A stretch of 64,000 nt of DNA from Cristatella mucedo (Eukaryota > Bryozoa > Phylactolaemata > Cristatellidae), in assembly GCA_009760855.2 (NCBI GenBank), contig WPIO01000122.1, positions 772,001 through 836,000 on the forward strand, in the 5' to 3' direction. Positions 26,461 through 38,640 of the stretch are shown piece by piece. A program made the translations under genes and the position numbers. Position 1 is the stretch's first letter, and the number at the start of each line of letters is the position of its first letter. Under the pieces are notes generated by a model. The model was not told the DNA's origin and did not search any database. It saw nothing but the letters and a program-made list of their open reading frames with translations.

Positions 26461-28559
26461 GCTTCCTTAACATTTCGTTGATTTTATTGCATCTACCAAA
26501 TTAACCGTACAGCTTTTCTGCAATTGAATTCTTTCATTTTGTTGCGTTTTCCCAAAGTAAACAGATACTGAAAATAACTTAAATTTTGCTGATGCCACAA
26601 GATACATTTAATAGTTATCTTACCCAATTCTTGCCAAAATGCTCTTTAAATTCTAGTTTTAGACTAATTTGATAAAAATCACCATACTTAACCACAAACA
26701 GACTCAAAAGAACTGGAAACAAATTTTTTTTCTGCTGCACATTTAATATTTATAATCAATATTTGAGATTCAGGTGAAATATCTTTCTATTCAGAAATTT
26801 TCTTTAGAAACAGTCAAACATTCAGAAAAACAGGTGTTCACTGTTTTAGTATTTTAAGTGAAAACCTATTATTGTTACTGTAAATCAGTTCCCTGACACC
26901 CTATGCCAAATCTTCACAAGGATATCGCTCGGAGAAACCTGAGTTCAGGTTGGTCCACTGAACATAGTTTACATACTCATGGCAACACCATGCATTTTGG
27001 AAACATTAGGGAATTGATTTAATGATTGAATTGATCTCTCAGTGAATAAGAGTCTGTGGCTCTACAAGCTTTTGGCCTCTAGCTAGCTTCAGGCAGCTCA
27101 TGTGAACGACTTATGTGAACTACTCACTTAGCAGAATAATTGTATAAATTCATATAAAATTGAGCTGTCAATTGCATTTGAACTTTTTACTATCCGTAAA
27201 ATAAGTTTAGTCTTGTAAATCGCTGCCGATCTGATAATGCGATTTACAGCTACCTCTAAAGACTTTCACCTATTAAAAGTCATCGGATCAGGCAGCTAAT
27301 AGTTTGTTAGATTAGCAATCATGGAGAAATTTTGATTGCATCTCGGCAAGCCAGTGGGACTGAAATGTAGGAGTACCCTAGCATCTGTCATGTATAACCT
27401 GGCTACGGCTGGGTTGCTTTGTCGGTTGTGCTTGTTCAAGTTCATAGGTTTACCTGAAGCACAACAGGAAAGGAAACGGAAATAAGGCAGCTGAAGAACT
27501 TTCCTAACAAAAAAAGTTGTACAGCAAACCTATGGTGAAGCTGGTGACCATAGCTGATGGAAAAGTGCGAAAGCGTATCAGCAAAACGCAGTGAATGCAA
27601 GAGAAATGTTAGCTCGAGCCTCGCTCAAAAGAAGCATTGCTCAAATGCAGCAGACCATCGATTTTATAAATGATAAGCAATTAGGGAGGTCAAGGAGAGT
27701 GGTTAATGGGCCTTGATAGCCAAGGAGGTAAGATGCTCACTCCTAACGACGGAGGACGTTGGCCGAATACTCTATCGGGTGACCCTTTTTTGCCAACAGC
27801 TGTGATGGTGACAGTCATCAAGGCTCCTCTAACGCTATGCAAACGGTACAATTAAATCAGCTAATAAATCGTTTAAAACTTGTTTTTAATAATATGCTAG
27901 AAGTAATTAGGCTATTGATTTTAAATTAAAGTGGCAAAGCACAGTTAGTAGAAAATCACCATCCAAACTCACAGGCCTTAGCCAAGGGTAACGCGCTCAA
28001 AGTTCATGGCTAATATTGCGAGTTCTACTTACACGTAAAGCACTTCCTTACATATATTATAATTCCTTAGTACAGATCAGTGAGAGATTTATATGATAAT
28101 TGAGGTGGTTAACAACTTGCTACAAGACAATTCATAAGCGCTTGTTGGTGACATGGCCTGCATTAAGCCTGCAGACCAAAAACCATATCGCGATTAGGCC
28201 AGATTGCAAAAGCAAATATGGAGTCACTATTGGCCAACGGATAATAAAATGTCTGGCACCAAACAGAACATGAATCGACTACAAAACGCACCCAGCTAAT
28301 GCATACAGCTGTGATAGATTGTTTACGTTGAGACTCAACTCCCTGACCTGTTACACTTGCTCACAGTCAACCGTTAAATCAACTTTAGAATAATGTCAAT
28401 TCTCAACAAGGTCCCACAGTCAACTGTTTTAAGTTATCCGTGTAAAATGTATAATTAGATTCACAATGTATATCATGTTTCTCTAGAACTGAACTTTTAT
28501 TAGTTGCATTTCATTTCCCAAACTACCTTGATTTCTTCCTGCCGATAGCACACATGTAT
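26461..28559. other. Receptor intron sequence, unassigned
   Basis: Flanked by the hAT relic and LINE-B. A minus-strand open stretch at about 27.30-27.46 kb follows a good acceptor (GTTGTGCTTCAG) but has no convincing donor. Nothing else was recognised. Confidence 0.4.
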
Positions 28560-31330
28560 GTGCCCCTGGGATCCACCTGTATAGTTCAATACCTGCATGC
28601 GACCCATTTCTCCACGCACTAAAGAGCGGCCTCGGGTGTCTACTAGCACTGTGTGGACCGTTACCGGATTTCTTCTTATTACCTTTGGGTATTCAGCTGC
28701 TATTTTTGCTATGACTATTTATGAGCTGTTCTCGGTTATGCTACACAAATCAGGACCTGCTTAGCATAAGGTGAGATGTGGCCTTTAGTCTATACCTACC
28801 GGCAGGACTTCTTCAGCCGGTCAATGAGAACCTTCCTGCATCCTGCGTTCGCCCTATCAACAGCTCAGCAATCAAACCAACGGCCCATAAGTTTAAAGCA
28901 AGAATAGTACTTTTAGCGGTAGTAACCCACCCGCCATGGCCCAGCACATTGGGAAACGTCGACCCGCGGTGTTACCAAGGTCCAATTCAAAATCGAAGGG
29001 CCCCTGTCCACTGGGCCGAATACATCCAATGTAAATACAGGCCACTTTATCGCCGTCGCACAGTTTTTGGACAGCCTATTAAATTCCGCCTATTCAATGT
29101 CCGCTCGCTAAAAACCAAGTGGTTACTTATCCGCGATCAGGTGGTCCTGGAGAAGCTAGATGCATTTCTGCTTACTGAAACCTGGATGAGACCTCTCCAT
29201 CCGGGTTCTCATTCTATCAGTCCATGCGTCCTGACAAGGGGGTTGGCGGGTTGCAATTGTTGTTAGCCGATCGTTTGGCTATAAGATGTGCAATTACGCT
29301 CATGAACCATCGTTTGAATCGGTTGCAATTACGTCTTCATCAAAGACAATGGCTCTCACTGTTGTGATATACCGGCCTCCGTCTGGCGGTCTATGCTTGT
29401 CTATAGAAGAGTTTTAAGAGTTCCTCGCTAAAATACTTGTGTGTGACAGACCGTTACTGATTGCAGGAGACTTCAATATTCACGTTGAAAATGCTAGCAA
29501 CAGCCAGGTCTGTTTATTTCTTGACTGTCTGGTGATTTTTGGTTTGGTCTCACAGGTTAATCATGCCACCTATGTCGGTGGCCATATTCTAGATCTCGTG
29601 ATCACTAAGGATGTTCTCCCCACTGACCTTATGGTGTGCTGACTGACCCTCTCGGATCATTGTTCGGTCTCGTTTACTGTTCCTGCTCCACTGTACTTAC
29701 AAGGTAATGTCGAACTTGTCAAAAGACGTAACTTACAAAGCATTTACATAAACAAGATTTTGAAATATGTTTGTTATGAAGGTCTTCTTTACCTACATTC
29801 AGACTGGACCGGTAGCCTCGATACCCTTACTGATGCAATGAACATGACACTCAGGATTGCTCTTGACAAGCATGCTTCCGTTTATTCTATTAGTGTTCAA
29901 AGTTGTATAGATACCTTTCAATTTACAAAAACATTCATAAGGGTGCTCTGGGTTAAGCTCAGGCTTAAACGACGTTTAAAGAAATCGGGGTCTGATGCAG
30001 ATCTATTCAATTTCAAAGAATTCCTTTGAGTTTAAATCAGACAGCTTAAAAAAGGACTGGGCTTTCTTTTCATCCAAAAGCTAAATTCTTGCCACTCGGG
30101 CCCTAAACAGATTTATAAGACAGTAAGCCATTTACTGGCCAATGCTGAGAGGTCTGACTCTCCAGATATTAAGGACTCAGCCAAAAGGTTTTCAGCCTTC
30201 TTTACTGAAAATTGTGTGCACGTTCTTGCCTATGTTAAGCCCCCTCCAACTATATCAATCAATCGTTCCACAGCCTGTGAACTTCCCTACAAGGTTCTCC
30301 GAGGCTTCTGCATGCTAGGTGGCTACTCTAATAAGGTCAAGCTAAAAGAGCTCGTCTCCTGAAGACCCTGTGCCTTCATCTCTGTGTTCTTCACTGGCAC
30401 TCCGACTTAGCCCTGCCATAACCCAGATATTTAATGCTTCTCTGGTAAAAGAGGTAGTCCAGAAGTCTTTCAAATCGGCAATCGTTAGACTCATAATTGA
30501 AAAGCCTGGATTACATAAAGAGGTCCATGAAAACTATCGCCCAGTTTCCTTCTTTCTCTCTTGACAAAGATTCTGGAAAAAATGTTACAAACCAGCCGGT
30601 TAAACATATTGAAAAAATTAAATGTCAGACACATTTCAATCAGAATTAAAGAGGCAACACACCACTGAAACTGCTCTCCTTTGTGTTAGCAATGACATTC
30701 TACGTGGCAAGGACGATGGGAATGTCACAGCCCTTACTCTACTAGATCCGTCTGCTGCCTTCGACACTGTTGATCACGACGTTCTGCTTGAACGATTGAG
30801 AACAAATATCGGTCCGGTAGACGAAGCACTGGCGTGGTTTACATCGTACTTGTGTGATCGCGTTCAATCCTCGTCGTGTGAGGGTCACGTCTCACACACG
30901 AGAAGGGTCACCTGTGGAGTACCTAAAGGGTCTGTACTCGGTCCCTTGCTGTTCTCCATTTAGACACAATCTCTGGGAAAAGTGATTAAGCCCATGGAAT
31001 AGGATAGCATTTTAACGCTGACGATACTCGGTTGCATTTGTCATTCAAACCATTGAAATCAGCTGCAGCAACTGAAAAATTGAATGATTGATTTGCCAAT
31101 ATTGACGCCTGGATGTCGGAAAACTACCTGAAATTAAATTACGATAGAACCGAACTACTGCTCACTGTACACCCTAAGCGTGTGGCTGTATTAAAAGGCT
31201 TTGCTCTTCTGATAGGTAATGCTGTTGTGCGAAAATCACCACGTGCTCGAAATTCAGGTGTCGTTTTTGAAAACTGCCTCACTTTTAAAAGCTTTACTCA
31301 GAAGACTGCTTCTACAGCTAGCCATTACGA
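28560..31330 (+). mobile_element. LINE-B copy with endonuclease and RT segments (CR1/L2-like), broken
   Basis: A GC-richer leader precedes coding from about 28.78 kb. An APE-type endonuclease starts near 29,085 (KFRLFNVRSLKTK, LLTETWMRP), continues with LLIAGDFNIHVEN and HILDLVITKDV (29,439-29,642), then TLSDHCSVSFTVP just past a stop. RT fingers follow (30,370-30,564, ending ENYRPVSFFLS) and the core (30,622-30,963, LTLLDPSAAFDTVDHDVLLE then CGVPKGSVLGPLLFSI). Motif A Asp is intact, but the YADD region near 31,020 is degraded (AACGCTGACGATACTCGG after a frameshift). It stops near 31,330 in the region after RT. Several stops make it inactive. Confidence 0.85.
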
Positions 31331-31383
31331 TAGAAAAGCCTAGCTGCCGAGTTTTTGGACTAGCAGAAAGCGCCTGATTTCGT
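31331..31383 (-). mobile_element. Short antisense LINE-A scrap fused to the 3' break of LINE-B
   Basis: After the LINE-B sequence TCTACAGCTAGCCATTACGA the plus strand switches to AAAAGCCTAGCTGCCGAG and AAAGCGCCTGATTTCG. That matches the plus-strand image of minus-oriented LINE-A coding (AAGCCTAGCTGC...CGCCTGATTGCAC). The match is about 50 bp. Confidence 0.6.
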
Positions 31384-31495
31384 GACTTTATTATCAAAGG
31401 GGAATTTTTATAACTTTTTGATTACCTTTCGACTTTTAAATATTGTCTTGCAAACCGATACAGTTTCAGCAAGCGATATCTCTTTTTCTACTTAC

Positions 31496-31651
31496 TGTTC
31501 AGACAATCTGGAGGGGCATAGCGATTGTCGGGGCAGATTTTGAATTGACACGAACCAAACTTGCTACATGAGCTCCCGGCTGAGTTCTGACAGGCATCTG
31601 AAGTGCAGTCGTAGAGAAGACAACCGGGTCCCGCATAGCCACTTGGGCATT
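31496..31651 (-). CDS. Receptor exon 4: 8-cysteine EGF-like module
   Basis: This exon has 156 nt, 52 codons and phase 1-1, with acceptor TTTATAG and donor ACA|GTAAGTAG. The translation begins ECPSGYAGPGC, typical of the EGF segment that directly follows FTP domains in lophotrochozoan receptors. It has eight Cys in all, including CTSDAC, SSCSKFGSC and KICPDNRY, and ends APPDCLN before the split codon. It is an extracellular disulfide-rich module. A LINE-B/LINE-A junction ends only about 110 bp beyond the donor, so transposons crowd the splice site. Confidence 0.82.
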
Positions 31652-31796
31652 CTATAAATAACAAAAATATTGCACGTTAGCATGAAATGGCATCGAATTA
31701 CATCATGATCAGGTCACTGCTGCTTTAAATCTGATTTCAATAGGTCAAAATAGTTCTCCTGGTGCAGGTCTACTAATAGATGCTGGCCAGTCTCAC

Positions 31797-32027
31797 CTAA
31801 ATATTTATATCCGTAGATAGACACTTCGCAGAGTGTCAATATATTGTCTGGTGTTCCGCTGTCTAGATATACTGCTACCTTCATTCCAACGGTGAAGCCT
31901 TGGCATGAATAAGTACTGACAGTGTTTGGCTGAGTGGCCTGGTATTCGCAAACCTTCCATGACACAGGGTTTGGAGGGTCCGTTGTATCGTTTGCATAAA
32001 GGATAATAAACCTTTGCAGACGATCAG
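31797..32027 (-). CDS. Receptor exon 3: C-terminal half of the F-lectin/FTP domain
   Basis: This exon has 231 nt, 77 codons and phase 1-1, with acceptor TTTTAG and donor TTTAG|GTGAGA. The split codon joins exon 2 as RRGPKA-DRLQRF, matching the FTP pattern in which NR... is followed by a D-R-L strand. Downstream are FIILYAND, a Cys in WKVCEY, YSCQGF, a GMKVAVYL strand and the terminal ILTLCEVSIYG, the usual FTP end (L-T-L-C-E-V). Together with exon 2 the domain is 158 residues, a normal length. The open frame runs on into the intron, so the donor was chosen by consensus and by phase. The next exon follows after only 145 nt. Confidence 0.88.
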
Positions 32028-32914
32028 CTAAAAGAAATTAAAATAGGCTGTAATTTAAACCGTTAAGCCTATGTGAGACTTTACTTTTATGAGTTGCTGA
32101 CAGGTATTTAAGCAAAGTATCCACAAATATCGCAACTTACTAGCTGATTGGCCCAGTTATATGCTCAACAAACAACCAAGTTAAAATGCTTTCTCTTGAC
32201 TTCGAAATATACTCATCATTCAAAATTCGTTTGCCTTTATTGTGATCAAGTTTTTATAGCCAGATTTATGAATATGTCTGTTTCAAACTAATTAAATTGA
32301 CTGTCTTACTGGTTAATTGTCCTTTGAATATTCAAGGGATCCAAAAATAAAATTAGATGAACCGTTGAACTTCTAACCGTTTCGCAATCTTCAAAAAATT
32401 AAATTTAAAGCTCAGAATCTAGAAATTGATGCCACGAAGATCTGCTTACAGCTCATCTTTATTTAACCACGGCTCTAAGAAAGTGTTTGCCTAATACATG
32501 ATCATGTTTGCCACTATTGGCCTCCACACATTTTGTATGGGGTTCATGGCCATCGTTTTAACATAGTGTTCACCTCTACCTGGGATGAATTTAGGTCGGC
32601 TTATTGTGAGCCTAGGTATTCACATGAGTATATACTTCTATCATCAATTTTTATTGTATTGTTATTCAAAACACTTCTGACAATCACTGCAGCCACTGGG
32701 GTACGAAATATCAGCTCTATCTTCAAAATTCGCATATAAAGAAAAGCTTTCGTACTAAGTGCTTATACAGCACTTCCCTGCTTAGCTTCCGGTGGCTTGA
32801 TACATCCGCCCCAAGAACTGCCACGAAACGCAATAACGTAGTTGTCATTAAGCCAACAACGACGTTGTTAATCAATCCAAAAAGTCAGTCCGAGTATATA
32901 AATATAAATATAAT

Positions 32915-33050
32915 TCATTTGCATGGCGCCCCAAGAGAACAAAATCTCTATTCAGGCGCTTCATATATGCCTCAGTGCTCAAGCCGACCACCTCAGCCAG
33001 ACCTTAGTCAGGGCGAGCACCTTAACCACTGGACCAACCCAGCTCTGTAC
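32915..33050 (-). mobile_element. tRNA-headed SINE (family 1), minus copy of an inverted pair
   Basis: On the minus strand: GGGTTGGTCCAGTGGTTAAG (A box), GGTCTGGCTGAGGTGGTCGG, CATATATGAAGCGCCTGAAT and the tail TGTTCTCTTGGGGCGCCATG. A second copy in the opposite orientation begins within 30 bp. Confidence 0.75.
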
Positions 33051-33069
33051 GTAAATTTTCTAACCATTC

Positions 33070-33212
33070 ATGTGATTATAGTCAGTGTCCGTATAGCTAC
33101 TGGTAATTGTGCTCACCCTTACCAAGTCTAGCCGAGGTCACGGGTTCGAGCGAGGGGGCTAATGTAAAGTGCCAGAATAGAGACTACGTGCACTTATGGC
33201 GCTATACAAGTG
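33070..33212 (+). mobile_element. tRNA-headed SINE (family 1), plus copy of an inverted pair
   Basis: Plus strand: a weakened A box (TGGTAATTGTGCTCACCC), a well-kept B box (GAGGTCACGGGTTCGAGCGA), then AATGTAAAGTGCCAGAATAG and the tail TTATGGCGCTATACAAGTG. Both SINEs lie in the intron dividing the FTP domain. Confidence 0.68.
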
Positions 33213-33688
33213 AAATATATTGTATTTAGTTTTTTTTTCTATGTCTCCTTTTTTTGCAAACAATGGGAAGCAAAGACGTGAAATTGACAGAGATCGTGTC
33301 GTTTTTTGAACATCTTTCGCCTGGAAAAGTTGTGTAATTGTTAAACATGGAAGCGAAACTTATGTAAAACAAATATTTGAACATAAATGAATACAACGTG
33401 GGAAATCGGTTCATCTGAACATCTTGATGGTGACTACGCTCAAAGTTATCTTCTTCACCAACAATTTTAAGGTTAAGCTCCAAAGTTTGGTTGCTGAATT
33501 GAACGAGCAAGTTATCGTTGCTTTCAGTGAAGAAAATCAAAATTGCTCCACGAGCTTGAGCTGAGTTTAGTGACTTACCGAAATCCGCAGCAATCCTCTC
33601 TGATTAGCTAAAATATGCCATAAATATTCTCCTCTGATTTCAAATGTTGATCTAATATAGTAAGAAACCATGAGCTTTACCAACTCAC

Positions 33689-33747
33689 CAAGTTTATTAC
33701 AATCGGGCTCACCCACTCTCACACAAATAGGGCAGGAAAGACAATTG
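33689..33747 (-). CDS. Possible orphan exon: C-terminal part of an EGF-like module
   Basis: The acceptor TTAATTACAG and donor G|GTGAGT enclose 59 nt. In the only open frame they read NCLSCPICVRVGEPDCNKL, with five Cys, and end in phase 1 with C-x3-Gly at the donor, like the two accepted EGF exons. It lies in the intron that divides the FTP domain and its 2-1 phases would break that domain, so it is not a constitutive exon there. It could be a relic of a duplicated receptor or an alternative exon. Chance cannot be excluded at this length. Confidence 0.2.
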
Positions 33748-33899
33748 CTGTAATTAAATACACCTAAATCAACAAAGATCTGCTCTCAGCTACCTTGCTC
33801 TAATAAAAATTGGCACGATACATTTTTAAAAAGAGTGAATATAAGACTATGCCAAATTTCAAGTGAACTACGGGAATTTCAGGTCGTTCGGCTGATGCG

Positions 33900-36800
33900 T
33901 TCTAATAAAATCCACTGAATTAGGTTGCAGCTGTCCGGGTCAATTTCTAAATCCACTGCATTCCATCGTAAAGCAAAGCAATTGGAGCGAGAAGCTCTTT
34001 GTTTGGTTTTATGTAACAGTGCACTCCATGACATGTGGACTCACAAAATTTTACTTGCAACGGCAACGGCTTTCTCATCTAATGCACTGAAATTGGCAGC
34101 AACGACACACGGAAACACTGCAATTAACTGAAAAAATATGTTACTAGATTTCACCGAGCTCTAGTTGCATCGAATATCAAGGCCCATTGTGTAAGGGCAC
34201 ATCCAAGTATATTAAAGTCATTTTGCATTAGCACATTCCGGCCATGGAGGGCAATCTCCCGAAGTGGCCCCAGCAAACGTCCCCATCCACTCAAATTAAC
34301 TGCAAATCATCCTCAAATAGTTCATACGAGGCTCTAATTTACATTGCATATAGCAAAATATTCAGCTCCATGTGCACCCACAACACTCTGCCTGCGGATC
34401 ATTAGCCTTCTCGCACAGAGCTCGGCAATCGACGGCAAAGGAACGGCCCCATACCTTAATAAACCGCAACCTTCTGTTAAACGGTCAGAAAGTGTACACT
34501 GAAAGCGCCCACTGGGAATACACGTTGCTCTATTATTTATAGTGTAAATAGTTAGAATTATGCTCAGTCTTTGACAGTGCAAAGCAATCGACTGCAACGG
34601 CTGGGGTCGAAGCTGAAATTCTGAAAAATCAATAGCTAATTAAGACCAAGTTGGGTAAGCGAAGCAATACTTCTAATTCCATGTTATACTTCACTGCACT
34701 CCAAGCAAAACCTGTGAACTTTCCATTTCTCACTTATTTAACCTATTTAACTCGATAAGTGCTGGCTGCCCAAGGGAGCCATCACGTCGGACCCATATTT
34801 ATAATTAGGAGCTGTCTTACACAGTGGCTTGTAAAAGATTTACCAACTCCTTAGTTCTGTCTCGGCTTGATTATTGTAATTTTCTTTTGGCTGGGCTACT
34901 ACAGAAAGCAACTAGGCCACTGCAGACGACTATGAATATGGCTGCAATGCTAGTCTTCAAGTCCCAGAGGTTTGAGAACGTGTCTCCTTTGCTAAAAGAG
35001 CTAGGATGGATGTTGGTTGAGGAATGGATACAGAGGAAGGTTCTTGAGCTGACCCACAAGGTCGGCCACGGCTTGGCTCCTTCGTACTTAGCTGAACTGC
35101 TACATCAGTTTCAGATTGTTCGCGCCCTCTGGCCTTGTGTGGACAATAAATTAGCGGATCTTTTTCTTTCCTCAGCTTAAAGACCATCGGCGAGAGAAGC
35201 TTTAGCTCTGCAGTTCCTAGACTATGGAACTCGCTTCCACAATTGTTAGTCTATGACAACTACTCTCCTGCTGCCGACTAGGCTCATCGGTTGTCAGCAG
35301 TCCCGAGCTGGCTCTTCCACACTACTTACTACTGTAACTGATCTCCTGACTGCTATGCTTCCCACTTTCTCTTCGTTTCGTGAGACGAAGTCTGTTGGCT
35401 AGCTAGGGCGTACCGAAAGCCGCTTAGGCTGTCAGTGAGCTATACAAAAACTCTCCTGCGTAACACTCACATAGTCTTAATGACTTTGTGTAGTTACAGA
35501 AGGAGATACATACCATCACATTACAATCGACAGCAATGGTCCAGGCTATACTACAGTCGTGGCTAACAGACGATATATCAGGTCCACGACTTTCCAATTC
35601 TCATTCCACGTAAACTTTTAAACGCTGTCATCCGCAACCTGAATTCACTTATCATTTTATTTGGCTAGGGCATGGTCCTCGTCAGTAACAGCCCGGAAAA
35701 ATATAGAAATCCATTATTATCTGTCACAAGTTGCCGGAAAGTAACGAAGGCAATCTCAAGAATTTTTTATGTATCACCGAGCTACGTGTTAAACGTAAAA
35801 CAACAATATGCCAACCACTCGATAACATGCAATCAACCTCGATGAATCCGCATGAAAGTTCTCTTCCAATTTATAATTGACCACAATTTTACTGGGTGAA
35901 GCTACTATTTCTTTTGCATATACAATTTTACCTAATTTAAAATAAAACTCCTAAATATGCATGATATTTTGCTTTTAATTGTCGATAATGCACGGCAATC
36001 GACAGTAATGGCTACGGCCAGTTTACTAAATCGATTACAGTCGACGATCACTTGGATGGGCTATGCTTTGATTATAATTCTGCTTAGCAATCACTACATG
36101 CACGCTATTTCAGCTTATTGTGCAAGTTCCACCATTGACGATGCAACATGCATAGACCGATATGAAACTGTCAATTTTTCCCTCGATTGCCAAGCATAAT
36201 GCATGGCAATGGAAAGCAACTGACTGGGAGAACGGCAAAATCGTTAACGGTATGCTTTAAATCGGTATACAGTTTCACGGAAAAACATAACCTTTCCATA
36301 CGTATTACAGTGCACTGTGCTAAAAGTGCAACTTAATCATATCTGCCAAATGTTTCCAATCGAGACATCCAATGGTAATCGGAAGTAACTGCTGCGGCTA
36401 ATACTGCAATCCGTGCAACATCAGTGAGAAATTTATCTATTGAAGCTTCAAGTCTTATTCAGCATAACATTTTGCTGTGAGAAAACATACTCTCAAAGCA
36501 TTTTGTGAATTCAAACTCAGTAAACAAATGTTTATCGACCGTAAGAGTGTCGATAAATACGGCAATCCTATAGAATCTATCAGAAATTGCCGGGAAGCGG
36601 TTAGGCTTCCAACATTTTCAACTCAGGACAGGGCACTCCATTTACAGTGAAATTCTTTCATTTCAACCAACCACGAGCGTACAGCCACGGGCAATGCATG
36701 GCAATAAAGCAACCATGCGTTTACCAGCACTGCAATCCATCACAATTTTTCCATTAAATGGCTGTGAAAAAGTCAGTGCTCATTCTATATCACCTTGCAC

Positions 36801-36900
36801 TGTGCTCGCTTCATAATGCTAACCTATTTTCGACATAAATTATAGGGCAAGGCTTAACAACTAATGTCGTTGGCCGGGAAAACTAAGAAATGCAAAACTG
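33900..36900 (+). repeat. Diffuse diverged repeat block, core GCAATCGAC-GnAAnGGC, forward orientation
   Basis: A short core recurs at 34,424 (GGCAATCGACGGCAAAGG), 34,588 (GCAATCGACTGCAACGG), 35,524 (ACAATCGACAGCAATGG) and 35,996 (GGCAATCGACAGTAATGG). Looser versions occur at about 36,205, 36,370 and 36,695 (ATGCATGGCAATAAAGCAAC), together with GTGCACTGTGCT and CTGCAATCC words. Several spacings are near 165-170 bp once the LINE-B insert at 34.8-35.5 kb is removed. This suggests an old tandem satellite, but periodicity was judged by eye. Confidence 0.35.
34800..35517 (+). mobile_element. LINE-B 3' fragment in the FTP intron
   Basis: Bases 34,824-35,180 read NSLVLSRLDYCNFLLAGLLQ, NMAAMLVFKSQ, KELGWMLVEEWIQRKVL and SYLAELLHQFQIVRALW, as in the 60-kb copy. 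The 3' end (GAGACGAAGTCTGTTGGCTA, GTTACAGAAGGAGATACATA) is complete. Diverged repeat sequence lies on both sides, so it was inserted into that block. Confidence 0.82.
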
Positions 36901-37184
36901 CTCCTGCTGGAGACATGACAAGGTCTGATGCATTTATCCCACAAGAAGGCATAATACTCTTTCACTAATAAGCATTCACATCAAAATACTTAATTTTTAC
37001 ATAAACGAAAGTTCCACGATTTTGTAGCCTATGTGTTTTAGCCGACAGCCAATTCAGTCAGCGTGCCTAGAAATGAGAAACATTTGGTTTATTTTTTGTG
37101 GCTGCCTATCGTCCTAATAAACCGTGTAAAAAGAGATATGACAATTACCTCTGGTTTGTAGGTGATTTTATAATGTTTTATTCA

Positions 37185-37290
37185 CAGTATATTTAAAATG
37201 CCTAGAAAGAGATTAAGTTCTCTAAATAAGCCCTCAATGTAATATATTGTTATGACTATTATCATTATAAAGCGTTCCGCTATTATTTTA
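37185..37290 (+). mobile_element. Diverged LINE-A tail
   Basis: AATGCCTAGAAAGAGATTAA, GTTCTCTAAATAAGCCCTCA and a TTATGACTATTATCATTATA end align with the tail but with disrupted outer stem pairing. Confidence 0.6.
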
Positions 37291-37384
37291 TTTGAGGACT
37301 CCCTTTTTGCGGGAGCTACTGGGATCGTTCTGCATCTATGCTTCTTTCCTGATGGAAATAGAAAAATACTAGCTGAATAAACAA

Positions 37385-37550
37385 CATATTTTGCATAGCG
37401 ATAAAAGAACTTTTATGGCGATCACCACAGCTTGCAACGGCAACAAGAGATTGCCAAAGCCGAGGGATTTGAACTCACGACCTCGGAAGCTAGGTCACTT
37501 TAAGCAATTGCCTCACCTAGTGTGCCATTACGGCATATTTTGCAGCCTCA
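37385..37550 (-). mobile_element. tRNA-headed SINE (family 2)
   Basis: On the minus strand: AATGGCACACTAGGTGAGGC (A box), GAGGTCGTGAGTTCAAATCC (B box), then TTGCCGTTGCAAGCTGTGG and GATCGCCATAAAAG. It shares head and body with the 41.5-kb element. Confidence 0.68.
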
Positions 37551-38379
37551 GGAAATAGGACCGGGAGGTTCCTCAGAGCCCTCAGAGACAGAGAACCGTT
37601 TGCGGACACAAACTCTCCCACTCGGCAATGCTGGTTTAAAGCTGGCACTTAGCTTACCGGCGCTGGAAGACTGCATCTATAGAGTTGTGCACTCATTAAT
37701 GTTACTGTGGCCTCCAAAATTGTCGATTCTCTATTCCCTGCAATACAGCTATCTCACAGTCAGTGAATAGGTCAAACATCTGTAGGTAATTATTTCTAAA
37801 AGGCCAAGTGAAATTTGACCGTCACTCGCCCGTTTTATGTTAAGTTCTGGGACGCTTTTGGCTTATTGAAGTTTTCCGTCATTTCATTAGTGGCCACACA
37901 GTATGAAGCCCATTTATAGACAAGCAGAATGAACTGGATTATTGTCTGAGATGCTGTGCGTTTCCTAGAAACCAGGGTTGTGCCATGTGCAGTTCAAATT
38001 GAAGCTTAGCACAGTCAATTTTTTTAGGATTACCTATGGATTATAGTAGACTTACGTTTCACTGTGAACCATTTCGTTAGATTGCTGTGCATTGCCCGGC
38101 ATATACAGTTTTCGAAATTCACAAAACCATGATAGATTTATTTGTTAAGTGGGCAGATTGATATGATATGAGAATTAGAGCTCCGATCAATGTAGTTGTG
38201 GTTGATTTACGACAGACTACAACAGAAGATGATTTTGGCCTGAGCCATTACAAATCACCGTCATGTAGAGTCTAGAAGCAAGGGCGAGTAATGGAGATTC
38301 TTGAGTGCACCGAAAAATAAGTATACTACAACAAAAAGTGTTGCTAGAAGCTATAGCCGGCTACTTGTTTTTAATGTAT

Positions 38380-38640
38380 GTGTATCTCCGTCAGTAACTC
38401 CACAAAGTCATAAAGACCATGTGGGTGTTACGCAGGAGAGTTTTGTATAGCTCACTCACAGCCTAAGCGGCTTTCGGTACGCATTCGGTAGCCAACAGAC
38501 TTCGTCTCATGCAACAAAGAGAAAGTGGGAAGCATGGCAGAGTCAGGAGATCAGTTGAGGTAGTGAGTAGCATAGAAGTAGCAGTTCAGAACCGCTGAAA
38601 AAGATGTGCCATAGTGGGCAGTTGGAGAGCAGATGTCGTT
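38380..38640 (-). mobile_element. LINE-B 3' end
   Basis: GTGTATCTCCGTCAGTAACT, CGCAGGAGAGTTTTGTATAG, GCCTAAGCGGCTTTCGGTAC and GACTTCGTCTCATGCAACAA are the reverse complement of the 60.9-61.1 kb 3' end. Confidence 0.82.

Noticed and set aside
27295-27460. Minus-strand open stretch after acceptor GTTGTGCTTCAG
   Set aside because: About 50 codons without family motif or good donor; likely chance.
32915-33212. Genuine tRNA genes, suggested by A and B boxes here and at 37.4, 41.5, 43.6, 55.7 and 62.4 kb
   Set aside because: Acceptor and anticodon arms do not fold as functional tRNA, and each head is followed by a repeated body and tail, so they are SINEs.
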